From Albula goreensis (taxonomy: Eukaryota; Chordata; Actinopteri; Albuliformes; Albulidae): a stretch of DNA of 64,000 nt. Shown here piece by piece: positions 25,840-39,633 of this stretch (positions are counted from its first letter, which is position 1; every line of letters starts with the position of its first letter). Under the pieces are notes generated by a model, which had not been told where the DNA came from, did not search any database, and saw only the letters and a list, made by a program, of their open reading frames with translations. The DNA is taken from contig CM040741.1 in NCBI GenBank assembly GCA_022829145.1, forward strand, positions 56,540,180 to 56,604,179, read 5' to 3'. Made by a program: the position numbers and the translations under genes.

Positions 25840-27536
25840 AATATGTACCTCCACACACATGCATGTACACAATACATACACAAACACACATTCACTCACA
25901 CTCATGCATACACGTACATAAACATGCATGCACACACATACTGTAAACTGTATTTGAAAAAAGTCTGTTCCATCACTCTCCACAGTGCAAGCCACTTCTG
26001 CCTCCTGTGCACGCATCTCAATAAAAGCTGCATGTTTACTTTTCCTGTGTCACTCAGCACAGCCCCTAAAACAGTAAGTGGCAAACTTTATTTATTTTGG
26101 TTCAGAGCAATCATTCGGCATATCACAGATGAAATAACATCTCAATTGCAGCCCAGCCTCTAATGTCCATGCTATTTTTGTTTTGGTCTAGGTGATTTAA
26201 GTGTCAGGATTCATTTCCCAGGAAGCAGCGAGTCACTAGGCTTGGAATGCTCCTGAATAGTAATAGCTACACTCATTCTAAGCTCTGCCTCAGTGTATGA
26301 TGATGTCATTTCCTGTTTCAACAGCCCTCGAATGCCATAAAAGGGAATTTTTGCCATCTGGAGAGACACAGAGAGAGCACGACTTTCCCCTGGCCGGGGT
26401 CTCAACATCCTGAGTAATTAAGAGTTTGTACAGAAGGAAGGGAGGGTTTGCTTCGTTTATAAAGAAGCATAAATACAAAATGAAAACAAACAACTGAATA
26501 CCAAGAGTAATATTTAAACTCAAGCAAAAGAGAAGTAATCTGCTAGTCTTTACTAAGATTCAGTGTCACTCCACATATATAGTCCAGTTCTCACAACAGA
26601 GAAAAATAGCATTTTTTAAACAATGAGACCTTTGGCTTCATATAAAGGTAAATATTTTACCTGCTGAATCCAAACCTATCAGTTTACCACAGACAAGAAT
26701 TTATATAAAACCATATAAAATTCAAGTACAATCACCAGTTGATTGTTGTAGAAGTATGCAGGACCAGAAAAATAAAACAGCACACACATATTTTTAGTTC
26801 AATATGATTAGTCTGACAGAGAGAGATCAGCCCTTCCCTGCAAAACAGTCACTCCTCTAAAACTTGGTCTTACCCTGGCACCTTGGCTGTATTTCCGCAG
26901 TGGCTCTCAACGTGATCGAGTGCACAGCCCACACTGAACGGCTCATACCCTGCGCCTGTTCTGGACCCACCCCAAACCAGCAGTGAAGAAGAGGAAGTCC
27001 CCAACCAGAGCCGCAATTACACACAGGCTTCCTCCATCATGCGACGAGCGGTGGTGCTTTCACACACTGCTCACAAAGGCACAGTGTCTTCAGCCCGCTT
27101 GTGCCTCAGTCGTGGCTATATTGGTTAATAAGTTCTACCACCTTTTCAATTACTACTCCATCTCCTTTGTCTGCATGTCAAATGCACCACAATATGCATA
27201 ATGTAAGCATTATTTGAGGTCCACCCCCCACCCCCCGGCCCCACATATTATCTGTTTAAACTGTTCAAAATCTCCTGGGGCAGTAACTTTGTTAAAGATA
27301 TAGGTCTGTTCTTCTTCTGGGATTTGATCCATCAGCTTGTTACAAACAATGCTCCTACACTGCTGTGCCATACCGCTGCTCTAGGTGTTTTCTCCAAATA
27401 TAATGTGACACTGGGGGTGTGCCCTCCAAATGTAGAGATGTAATGGTGATACGATTGAACCTGGAGCGCTGTACTTATAGGCAGGTAGGAGACTGAATCT
27501 ACCAAGTCACATGGTACTCACACATGTACACACACT

Positions 27537-27657
27537 GCTTAACACCCTCTTGAGATTCGCTGCTCAACACCCTTGTGAGACAGAATGCTCAACACCTTCT
27601 TGAGATACAATGTTAAACACCCTCCTAACATACAATGTTCAACACCAAATGAGAATG
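27537..27657. repeat. 25-bp minisatellite, about 4.8 copies
   Basis: Tandem units such as GCTCAACACCCTTGTGAGAC plus five bases begin at 27537, 27562, 27587, 27612 and 27637. The period is exactly 25 bp and units differ by a few substitutions. The fifth unit is broken. Confidence 0.85.
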
Positions 27658-30600
27658 TGGAAATGCCGCACTTCCCACCAGTGTCGCTTCCTGTTATCTC
27701 ATACAAGGTTTAGCACTGTCCTCTACTTGTCCCAATGCTGGGAACAAATGCAGAAAAGGGGAGTTTGTATTTCCCACCTATAGCCTGTCAGACCCTGGTG
27801 CAGGAAATGCTTACAGGATAGCTAGGATATCCGGTGACATCAACCTTGCGTAAAACACCAATATCCCTTCTGCGTAAAATCCAGATCTGAGTCAGAGTTA
27901 TACTTTTAGATGTTGATTTGAATCTGAACCATCCTTCTAAATTGTAAGAGGGTGGTTAAATAATCAACTCTGATCACCCAGAACTCAAAGTTGGATAAAG
28001 ACATCTTTTTATGTTGTGCAAATACCTTTTATCAGACTTGATCAAATCAAATCTACAATTCTTTAGTCCTGTTTAAAAATACCTATATATCTTAGAACCA
28101 TTACCGGTATGAAACAGAGCCAAGGCCGACATTTTGGCTGATAGAAACACAAGAACAAGAACAAGTTTTGCCCAGTTATCGAGTAAGCAGCAACAGTTTG
28201 TTTAGTGTGAGCGGAAAATAAACTGTTACCACTTTACCCTGCTAACTGATGCATTTCAACAACAAGCCTTCCAATAATAAAGTGCAAACTCTGCATAACC
28301 TCAAACCCTCTTGTTGGGTTCAGCCTGAGGTAAGAGTTTACTCATGAGATCCTATGTCAGTCATAGTACTGAAGTGCAGGGTGCAATACGAGGGCTTTCT
28401 CTCGAGCACAGTAAGTATGATGGGTGACAGTAACTATATCTATACAAGCGCCTGGGTGCTCGCCAGCACTGGAGCCAAATGAATCCCGCCAGCAAGGAGA
28501 CAGCTAATTAGGTAAGAAGGAGCAACATAATCAACACGCCATGCAATATAGCCAGGGAGGGATACGATATTCATGCACGGCCTGGATACAAGCTGCCAGA
28601 TCACACATGCATGAAAGTAATGGTTCGGCTCTACTGTACTGATTCAGACCTATGATTAGCATAACCTCAGTATTATGGAAGGAGAAGGGGATAAAGCGCA
28701 ATTAAACTCATTCGCTGAAATTCATTTTACAGGTTTGGTCTTACATGTCAACATCTAGAATGATTTCCTACTCCTCTTTCAACCCAGAGGTCACCTGACA
28801 GGCTCTGATGTAAGGCCCCAGTTAGCACTGTCCACATAGCACTACAGCCATTTTTGTACATCATAAATTTTTTTACCCTACTGGTCTGACATCTACTGCC
28901 ACTAAGTGCAAATAGAAAGTCTAACTGAACTCTAGGTGAGAAACTCACAAACGGAACAAAACAGAAATGAAGTTCAATATGGTGTGATCAATATGTTGGC
29001 AAATGTTCACTGACTTGAAAAGGAAGTGTATTGTGGAATTGGTACAGGTCACATGAGACCTATTTCCAGGATTCACCACAATGCTCAGAGTGCAGATGGC
29101 TTCCACCCTGTATGTTCCATGCTTGCTAGCCTGTCTGCTGCTAAATTCAGCAGCACTTGAAATCACTGACCGGAAAGATCTGTACGGACAGAGATGGCAT
29201 TCCAACGGCAGAGGTCACACTCGGGTCTGCGGGTAACGACCCCCCACTCGGCCCCTTTGGAAACACATCCACACCCACACATGCACTTCTTGGGACATGG
29301 TAGTTGGGGAAGTCAAACCCGGGAGCACCCACCCATGTCCAGTCACTGTTACCACACCCTGCTCAACAGCAGACCAAGTCACAGATCTGATGTCTGCGTC
29401 TCAGAACATTGCAAACATACTGGAGGCATGATAAGATCTCTGTCGAAATAGTCCTGTGCAATTTTATTTACATGCAAACAAACTCCCAGGGACTTCTATA
29501 TTTATGGCTATGAAACTGGGAGGGACCTGCAGTCAAACTGTGGGTAAATTTTCTGATACCACTACTCTAGCCATCTGCAATTGGAAATGATAGATGTCAC
29601 TACTCTGGGCATTGTCTCATATCCGAACAAGAGAGAGTCTGTTCACTACAATCAGTTGGAATGATCCTGCGCAAGAGTATGCATAACTTTGACCATGTTG
29701 ATTCACAAACTCGCATATAATTCCTGCTATACAACAATGCAGTAAATTTCCCTTTTCTAGGAAAAAAGTGTTCCCCCAATGCATTTGTCATACAAACTAG
29801 CACTTGAACAATATTTGAACAACAACAACCACTGAACACTTTTGCAAAACCTTTCATTTACATACCAACAGTAGATTTCTGTAGATATCCTGTGAACAAT
29901 TCACAGTTCAGGGTGACAGTTCAAAGTTACAGTTCAGCCACCCCACAAGTTGAAAGTCTCTTTGTCTCCAGTTTAAAGGTTCCAGAAGTATTTAGCCCCA
30001 GAAATGACATTGCTTACTACTGCAGTAGCTAGCCAGCCATTTGCTTTGTGGTCTCACTGGAAGACTTCCCTTTGACTGGAGCTAGTGTGTGTTCCCAGAA
30101 CTACCCCACAGATTTTCATTCAGTTTGGTAACTGCTGACTGGAGTCCAGTTAATTGTTCAGAGAACTTCTCTGGAACAAATTTACAATACCACTGGATTT
30201 CTCTACTTTAGGAAAGGGCTTGATTGTCAAAATGTTGGAGTATCCCTTTATGGAGAGAGTTTTTTCAGACTGAGCCACTTAAAAGCCGAGTTACAAAATC
30301 CTTCATCATTTCATCATGTTCTAGATCTCAAACATAACAAAGCACCAAAAAATGATTTACATGCTCTACAACTGTGTACCACATATTTACCAAAAACACA
30401 AGATCATTTAAAAGATTAGCTGTTAAATTCAAGCATTATCTTATTGAACAGCTGACAGCTGCTTATTCTGCCACTGAGCAGTCAATGGGCATTCATGTTA
30501 ATAGAAAAGGAGCTGCAAACCCAATTTGTACAAAACAGCGTTCACCAAATCATAAAACCAGCTGGTTGCTCCTTACTGCAGCTTGCTACACGACTGGAGG

Positions 30601-31206
30601 AAAACATTGCAATTATGAGTGTTTGTCACAAATCTCCCACAAAAACAGCCAATTTAATCCCAATTCTAATTCAAGACCACATGATAAAGACACCTGCAAC
30701 AAACAAAAACCAAGCATTTTGTGGCACAATATATTGATACTAGTGGTTTAGTTATATGACAGCCATCCAACAATACAACATGCTTTTGAGTTTACTGAGA
30801 AGTACAGTTTTACTTAACAACATGGTATTGTTGTGATTTTAGTGAGGATTATAGTTATAGAGAGCCAACTAAATAACATGAAGATTCTTTAGATTTCAGT
30901 GTTGAAAGCCTTATACCAGTTTATCCGCAACAACAAAAAACTCAAGCACATGTCTGCACAGAGCATACAGAGTGAATTCTTAAAAACTTCTTCCTTAAGA
31001 CATGTGTATCATTTTGCACTACATTTTACATTATATTTTATTATATTTTAACTGACGGTTGTTTTAGCCAAAGTGCATCCAGACTGGGACATTTAGTTAT
31101 GTCTAGCTGTAAAAAAATGAGAAAGGGCACAAGTAATGTCCAAGGTTTTCAGATCTTTGTTTTCTTACTGAATAGTTCTGCTTCCCTGTTAACATAAATT
31201 AAGGAA

Positions 31207-31243
31207 AGTTAAAAAGAGGATGCAGAAGTTAAAAAGAGGATGA
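31207..31243. repeat. 20-bp tandem duplication
   Basis: AGTTAAAAAGAGGATG recurs with a 20-bp period, two copies. Confidence 0.8.
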
Positions 31244-31598
31244 AGTCCAATGTCTGAAAACTCAAGAGGCTGGTTTTGAACCAAAACGTATATTTGTACT
31301 ATTCCCCTTAAACTACAGTGCCTTTTGGAGCATGGTCAAGTGAACAAAGCACTGAATAACTCCCAGCATTCAAAAAAGTCTCATGGCAGCCAACCGCTTG
31401 TCAAGTCACATACAGTATGAACATACATGCTGTCCCATTTGGTGTCTGCTAACTCATATGGTTTAGACCACAGGAAATTTGTGGGGTCAAGATTAAATTA
31501 ACTGTAGTCAAGTGAGCTTGGTAATTCATCATCTTCTCAATGTTTGTATCCTGAGGTGAAGCATTAAGCTAACATAATGTAAATCCACTTGTTTAGTC

Positions 31599-32625
31599 AG
31601 TGGTTCTTAACGTTTTTTGGGTGCGGCTGATAGAAATTGCCCTAGAAACAACAATGTTCCTTACTCACTGACTGACTCACCAATTAAAACACTCACCAAC
31701 CTGGCTCATGCAGAGGTATCCATCACTGAAAAGAGCCCATTCAGTTAGACTCATTTTTTTAATAGTACATTTTCATAATAATGAAAATAAAACAAAGTTA
31801 GTAAATCCATAGAATTTCTGAGTTAAAGGGATGCAGAATGTTGGTTTTTCCACTCAGAAGGCTGCAAGGCTCGAGGGATGTGCCATGACTGCAGGCCTCA
31901 TTCCACATACTCATTCCACATACACACGGAGTGGGAAAAAACGCTGTGGAATTCACCCACAAGCTGCAGCCCCAGGACGCCCAGTGATTATACAATATGC
32001 CTGCTCGTAACACGTAGCTCGGTGTCGGCCTGCTCGGCTGTGATCATGGGCCTACAGGCCTTCAACCCCATGGAGTGCCCACAGGTGTGTATTGCCTGCT
32101 AAAAGCAAATATAGACCATTTCCCCTTCTAAAGCTTGATAAGAGCTAGGGTAGAAGTTCTTTGCTGTTTCCCCAACTGTTATTTCTCAAACTTTTACCTG
32201 TATTTAGTAACATTTTCAAACATCTACTTAATTTTGTATTCATGTTCATCACCACAACCTCTTTTAGAGAGGGTCAGAACAGCCATGGTTACTTTTTCAG
32301 TCTGCAATTGACCACTTAAGCTATAACAGACAGTAATTCGGGGAAGCACACTTCATATGCAGCTTGCGAGGCAGACTGTGGGTGTCAACTGACCACAGGG
32401 GCCGTTAACTGTTTTAAAAAACAACAGCTGTGCCAAAGGTTGAAGTACTTAATTTTTCAAGCAGTGGGAAAGCCTTCAAATTCAACCCTGAATTTTAGGG
32501 TAGCCACTGCAGTGACCGGCATTCAGTTCCTTAAGTGTGCCTGAGCTGTACTTCCTGGTATTTACTTCCCTTTGTCAACAAATGAGCCGCACTGAAAATG
32601 TTCAGAAACGCTGAACCAGTAGGAT
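31599..32625. mobile_element. Possible non-autonomous hAT-like element
   Basis: The left end CAGTGGTTCTTAACG leads into GGGTGCGGCTG. About 1 kb further, GAGCCGCAC followed by GTTCAGAAACGCTGA resembles its imperfect reverse complement. No matching 8-bp flanking duplication is visible and the interior codes for nothing recognisable. Confidence 0.25.
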
Positions 32626-32935
32626 TTATTAAAGCACAAACAGAACAGAAGATGCAACCTATGATTAAACAAAGTTTGGACATGAAGTTTAACTGGATAC
32701 ATTTTAGTGGTTACAACTGGAAATTTCTAACACACATGCCTAAACAACTCACAGCTGTTCACTTTAGTCCCATCAGTCAGAATTCAAATTACTTCAATAG
32801 ACTACTTTCTAACCAGTGCATTACCTTATGTTTGTAGTAATTATATCACATTTCCAAATGTGACCCTGCACACATATGTATCATTGCAAATCCCCAGTAG
32901 AATGGATCCTGCCCAGAAATATCACCCTCACCATT

Positions 32936-32958
32936 GTCATCATCATCATCATCATCAT
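32936..32958. repeat. (TCA)n microsatellite
   Basis: Seven to eight tandem CAT/TCA trinucleotides. Confidence 0.9.
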
Positions 32959-34635
32959 GAATGGAATTAGTTATAGTAATACAGTCCACCCCCTAACTAT
33001 GTATCTGCACATGGCAAGAGCATATTGTTTTTATAGAAGGAAGCCACATCACAGAAAGAGTCTGAAGCAACAAAAAAAAACAAAAAAAAACCGACGCAGC
33101 ACAATATCAAACTTGTTATCAATTGCACACACAAAAAGGACATCTAGCAGTCTAGACATGCATTGGTAATGATCTGTCGCAGAAGACAGCCTATTGTGAA
33201 AAGGTACTCTTATTCCCAGACCTTTACTGTCTCCATCACTCATTCAGGGACAGAACTTGGCAAACTTCTGGCCTCTCTATCTCCTCTTGATATAGAACAG
33301 CTGCTCTCGTCCTCTGTACTTAAATGACACAGACACAGGGGATTACACAAGGACTCCATCTTTCTCTTCATTCTTTAATAATGCTGGACAATAGGCCTGA
33401 GACACAGATATGTTTCACTGTCACATGGTAAAGTGACCTTTCATATAAGCCTCTTCACTCTTTTGTCACAAACTTCAACATACATTTACCATCTGAAGAC
33501 AAATTTTTGCACCTGAATATGTTTTTGCATTAATTCTTCATTGGCATTACTGTAGATAACTCCAAAATCATTACAATGTATTGACAACACCCAATCAATT
33601 ACCACAAACAAACCAACTCTCTTTCTGTTGATGACTGTAGAGAATGAGTAGGGAGTGAAAAAACATAGGCTGAAGCACCAGACTTCAGTTCACAGAGGAC
33701 CCATGATTCAGCCATGGAAAATGAGTCATTTATAAAAATCCTGCAACTCAAAACGTCCCAGGCGGTGGTGATTGGGCCACTGCAAATATTTTTTCTGGGT
33801 GCATCTTGGCAACGCCTGCCACTCCCTAACTGGACACGAGCCTTCCACCAGCCCTCCACAATTACGATGGCTCTCACAGCCGAGCTCTGCTGACATCTCT
33901 GGGTGAATCAGTGAGGACTAAACTTTTTTTCACGGGTATTCAAGAGTTTTGGATGACCACAAACGTGACAATTTTCTGGATCACTGGTTGGGACACGGGC
34001 TCATTTAAATGGTGTCCACAAGTTTTCATGCAGCCAAAGCTAAGAGAGCTGAACAAAACAGTGAATATCGGACTCCAGTGACCACCTTCTTCTTTCATGA
34101 GCACATTTTCCAAGGCTCCGCATGATTCCTCACCATCACTGAGGTGTGATATAAATGACATGATTGCTCCATTTGCTTACAGCCACAGAGAAGCCATAAC
34201 AGTAACCACTGTTATACTTTCCAGCCAACAGTTTTTTTGTGTTGATGTAAGCAGGAATAAATTAGCTGAACCAGCATTCATAAGTGTTGGTAAACCTTCC
34301 CTAATTTGTGACCAGGCCTAGTTGAGATTAAAGAAATCCAAACACATAACAGACTGTTTCCCCAGCTCTTCTTTCTCCTTCCTTTTCTTTCTTTTTTTGC
34401 TCATAAATGGCACAAGCTCATAAATAATAAATCATAAAATAAAAGTGAACACCTGTAACATCTACAGTGTGCCTATCTGATTTGCGATCTCCAAAAACTG
34501 AACTAGGTTTCTCCTTTTTCATTTCACAACTTGCAGTCATGAGACTGACTCCAGAAATGACTACAAAAAGGCAAGAATTTATTAAAATGAGACACATCAT
34601 GTTCTAGGAGGGACGAGGGCATAGGTCAGAGTCTA

Positions 34636-34849
34636 CCAGGAGCGACCAATCTTATTCGCAGAAGGCTGGTGTGGCTGCAGGGCAGGTTTTCATTCCAACT
34701 GAGCAGGAAAAAAACTTGACTGTTTTAATTTAATTAACAGCTCTCAGTCTGCATGTGATGATTAGGTATATAAGGTGCTTCTATTTGGTTGTGATGAAAA
34801 CCCTCTAGCTACACTGGCCCACTGTGGAAGATGCCTTAGCTTCCCCTGG
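34636..34849. mobile_element. MITE with long imperfect terminal inverted repeats
   Basis: The left end runs CCAGGAGCGACCAATCTTAT, then GGTGTGGCTGCAG and GGTTTTCATTCCAAC. The right end, reverse-complemented, runs CCAGGGG, then GCCAGTGTAGCTAGAG and GGTTTTCATCACAAC. So about 60 bp at each side are inverted copies. The motif GGTGTGGCTGCAGGTTTTCA is a widespread fish repeat, probably a non-autonomous DNA transposon of hAT type. No clear target duplication seen. Confidence 0.6.
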
Positions 34850-35030
34850 TGTATGCACACCACAAACACTCCAGGAAAGGCAGAATAGATTTTTGTGTTG
34901 CAATGTTTACAGCTTAATAAAAGCACAAAATAACAATCTGGAAATTTTCATTTTAATTGATACATGCCTCTTGGTTCTTGAAAGGTTGGCTTGATCGCCC
35001 AGGTTAGAAACCTTACAAACACATGTTGGC

Positions 35031-35049
35031 TTTTTTTTTTTTTTTTTTT
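35031..35049 (+). repeat. T19 homopolymer
   Basis: Uninterrupted run of 19 T, inside the putative tln1 intron 1. Confidence 0.95.
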
Positions 35050-38000
35050 CCCCATTTCTCTTCGTACTGACTTTTTGTCCTTTGGCCCACTGATTCAGAA
35101 CTTTTGTCCAACCATTGATTTTGCTCTCCTAATGAGAGGATTTTTGATGATATTGATGAGGAATTTAATTCATTTTTAAAATAAAATATAATACCAAATG
35201 ATTTTGTTGTCACAAAACTGCTGTTTTCTCATGGGGGGAAATGACTGGACCCAGGACCTTCAAGGTTACAGGTGCAAGAACTTGTTCACACTTTCTGTAG
35301 AATGATGCATGAATTCTTGGTCATTGCTCAAAACAAGCATTCTCTGCACTGGTGTGAAAAAAAGACAAAAACTCCTGTAAATCTGGGTGTCAGCAGACCA
35401 GAGGAAAGAGGCTACAGCAGCCAGTGCAGGTTTTAGCTGCCAGCTGTGTGCGGGTACCTGACTGCTGATTAATCAGAGGACTAACTTCAGCATGATGAGA
35501 CAGGGCAAAGAATGCTGACTGAAAGACTGGAACCCTCTCTCCTCAAGAAGCCTGTCAGCACAGTCACCCAGTTAGGTCATGGGGTCCAATAAAACACCAA
35601 CATTTGTGAATCAGTGTTGCACAGAGAATGCCACTCAACATCCTTTAGGATACTGAAATTACAGAAGACCACTACTACATAAAATGAACATTAATATTAT
35701 ATTTTGAACATATTTAAATGAACATTAATGCCTGAGCAAATCATATGCAGATCTGTATATGATATGCCTCAAAATTAAAAATTCCTCAATAAACAAGACC
35801 AAGAGTGCCCTATCATAAGTCACTGTCTTAGGCCTAAGGACACACAAATAATTATCCACATTGCACAGACATGCACAATGAGATTTTGCAAAATGGAGAA
35901 ATGTGTAACTGTTTTAAAAAAAGCAGTTCCCCCTTTGCCTCTGCTGCTGAATCACTTCCTGGTCATGGCGTTTGAAGGACAGTGGTCTGTGATCCTGACG
36001 TCTCTGCTCTATCTCCTGTGGCCAGCTGTGACCCATCACCTCCAATTACAACTGTAGCAAAACTGCCTCCGCAGATCCCCCCATCCAGCAGGACCCAGAT
36101 AACACACACAACTACAAAAAGCCTTATTAATTCCTACTTATCTCTCTGCTTCAGACAACACAGCAACTACAATCAGCCAAGGAAAAAATGCTGTGAACTG
36201 CCATTCACAAACCCTCAAAAATTAACTCAATATTGAAGGAGAGCAAAATAACCCTTTATTGACAAACATACCGACTGGCATTATTATTCTACTGCACATA
36301 TTTTCCAGTAAATAAGGACAAACTGTGACCTGAAACAGGGCTTATTGGTGAGACAAGAATGGGTCTCTGCATTTCTTAGTGGTAAATATGGGCTGGTGCC
36401 AGGTATCATATGCAATATTACATAGTAAATCATATCTTTCACATCTTTGCAAAATATTGCAATGCCTTGAATACATATCGCGAGATTGAAAACACAACCA
36501 TACTACAGCAGACCTTTCATCATGCAGACAATGGTCTGCACTTTGGTTATCTATGTGACAAAAATAGAATTAATGCTAAATTGCTATTTGTTGCAATGAA
36601 AGTTTCATTAGACAGATACAAACCAGATGTAAAACATAGGTTTGCAGCTTTCTGGGATGCAGTGACTACAATACTCAAGTGTTTAACACAAGTGGCTGGG
36701 TCTGTGATTTCATGAAAATATTGCATTCCAATGTGAATATTCTTTTAAGAATACCAACAAGCTCCCTTCTCCACACAGCTAAGCCCTTCCTTAGACACAC
36801 TCCAGTATTTCAGACAGACAAGGGCTTTAGCTAATGCCCCGATCTTACCCTCTGACACAGAAAAACCACCGTCAAAGTGTGAATTTCCACATGTCAATGT
36901 GAAGTTCACTTTTGTGCTCTCCACACTCCCAACCCTTGTTTTCTTTCTGCCAGGATTGGGGGGCTTTGATGAGGAAACTGCTGGAGAATGTAAGCAACAG
37001 CCTCAGAACATCTGCTGGGAGTGTAATCTGCAGAGTAAACCGCATGGCTTTAATCTTTCCTGACACATTAACATGGGACGTTCTTGCTCGTGATACAGTA
37101 ATTGAATATGGGACATTTTATTGTGTGAAAAGTGAGTTATAGCTTGAGTTTATAAAAAAATAAAATTCAGGGACAGACTAACTGCAATCAGATTATGAGG
37201 AATTCCACAGTGGAATTTTTTTGATCTTGTGTTTGGCTGAAATGCACACTGTTCTGTGAGAGTGAATGCAAAACCGATCCAATTAACACCCAGAGTACTC
37301 TGGAAATCAATTTAGAGCCTGACACATTGAATTTTTTTTTTTTATATTATCAAGAGGTAAGATGTCCCTTACATTAAAAAAGTGCAACGAAGCAAATATT
37401 TCTTTTTACTTTTTATGTTAAGACACATTGTGGTTAGCTTTTTATAAAGATCTTGGCATGAACACATGTGTCTGCTGTCACCAAATTTACCATGTAATAA
37501 GAGCATTTAAGCATTAACAACACATCTATGCAGTTTTCAAAAGAATGAGCAGAATGGAATGCAGCTAACAGCCAGAACTTTCTCCTGGCAGTACATTTTT
37601 TACATGCATCAAAGCTGACTGAAGCCCAGGATAATTATCCAAAGGAACAGAGCACATATTGTTCTCAAATGTCAAAGAATATTCACATCAGTTCAATATC
37701 ATAAACTGCTTGTTTTCTCCAGATTTCTAAAATTTGTATCAAGGAAATTTCAGTGAATGGAGTGCTAGAATGGAAACTCCTCCCATGTTTTGAAAAAATA
37801 AATTTGCAGAATTTTATCTTTTCAGGCAAAAAACTCAGGCTTTTACAACATCAGTCTAGGAATCAGAATCACAGGAAGACTAGCTACTTGGCAGGAAGTC
37901 CTTTTAATGGGAGTGCAGTTTCACAGGAAACTCATATTTCCATAAAATTGCAACTATATCAGTATTCCAAAAAAAGATAAACAAATTCTTCTCGGGATAA

Positions 38001-39615
38001 AATCTTACTAATGGAAAGCAATGTCCGCAATACCTGTGCTCAATACTAAATCCTTTCCTCAGGATTCTGTTTCAAAACTGTCATTGAGTTTTCTTTTTTC
38101 CAGAAATCTTCTTTCATATGCCACAGCTTGGAGGTCACAACTACGAAAATGTGTTCATAAAAAAATTGAGCATGCGCTTTTAGTTTCTTTGCTTTCACAC
38201 AGAGAAGTGGAGAAGTGAATGTTGCCAGCAGCCAGTCCCATCCTTAAATAAAGCGTCAGTGGATTTAGAACAGGAACATGAGCCTGGTTTAGAGACATCA
38301 CGGCCACTCTACCCCAGCCGCTCCATGGCTGAATTCCATACCGCATTCCTCTGGAATTCCACTGCGATTCTCTGTGGAGTTCAGGGCAGGGAAACGGGAG
38401 GCTTTCTCAGCCCTTGTCAGTGGTTAATGGAGAGCAACATGCTCATTTCATATCCTCCCCAAGGGGATGCAGGAATGTTCGGGGGGAGGGAATATGACAA
38501 CGTCCATCGACGTGATGGGAAGGGACAAAATAGATATCAACAAACCGATCTGGCACATCAGTGCAGGGATTTAGACTCCTGTCAGATGCAACCTAAAACA
38601 GAAAGTGAGAGCCTACAAATTTCTCTCTTATAAAGAAAGGAATTCAAAATTGCAGTTTAAGCTATGGTTTGGTATATTTAGGAAAGTCTCAACTGAGCTA
38701 CTGCTCTGGGCTGAATGGTTTTTTTTTTTTTTTAGCTCTGGTCACATAAAGGTTCTGCAAATTCCAAATTCATGTTAATCTTTGAGGCTCTCAAAGCAAA
38801 CTGATAACTGATATGATTCTAGCCAAACAAGAGTTTGTTTTTGTTGAGAGACTCATTGCAGATATGATTTTAACAAAACAAGTTTCAAACTTGACCAACT
38901 TCTAAGAGTTTAATGGGGGAAGGGAAGAGGCTATTTTGTCTGCCTTTAAAATGACTGCTGTTGGACTGTGGTGGAGGAAGAGCATTATCAGTCATTTATA
39001 CAGATTAATGACTGTATTTCAGTGGGAGATCCTGATTGAACTTGTGCAACAAAGCCATTATGAGCTCTTAAAATACGCCATGTCCATTATTTGCTGAGCT
39101 TAAGAGGTTCCACAAATAGCAATTCTGGGGAAGGAGGAATACTACCCTTGGAGTGTGAATAGAAACTACTTAGCTGTTAATCCAATTATACCACAAAATG
39201 TTGTCATTCTTCACAGTTTTTCCCCTTGGCATGAACCAAGTGTGAAAGTGTCAAACAGACGGCTGCCTTATTTGTAACCCAAACGCCATGTTGATATCGG
39301 CCTCCAGAGAAACGAGGGCCCATAAGGCCATTCAATTAAGTAGTGACAAGAAGAGCATGCTACCAGGCAACCATGGATGGCTCCCTAAAAATACCAGAGC
39401 AGTGTGGGTTCCCCATTCATGCCACTTTTGTCAATCTTTAACTGTCCACATCTACAGCTTCTTCCAGTGAAACAGAGGCTGTAGTGGAGCAAGCTGTAGA
39501 TGCGTTCAGTTCAGATTCAAAACTGGAAGGCCATTTTCTTCTGGGAAGCCTTGGGAGAATGCCCTTGGGAGAAAGAGAAACCGATCTTTATTATGAGAAA
39601 GATGTTTGTAGAGAG

Positions 39616-39633
39616 AAAAAAAAAAAAAAAAAA
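39616..39633 (+). repeat. A18 homopolymer
   Basis: Uninterrupted run of 18 A. It creates Lys-rich frames on the plus strand that are artefacts. Confidence 0.95.

Noticed and set aside
25564..26016. 150-codon minus-strand frame rich in Cys and Val
   Set aside because: It is the (AC)n microsatellite read as GTGT codons; no gene evidence.
29147..29451. GC-richer block with 61- and 85-codon frames on opposite strands
   Set aside because: Peptides not recognised and no convincing splice pair; composition alone is not enough to call a gene.
30374..30751. 125-codon plus-strand frame
   Set aside because: AT-rich, low-complexity composition with no domain; overlapped by another frame, as expected by chance.
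38259..38633. 124-codon plus-strand frame
   Set aside because: No family resemblance; GC-richer block but no splice or start evidence. It could be a noncoding regulatory block.
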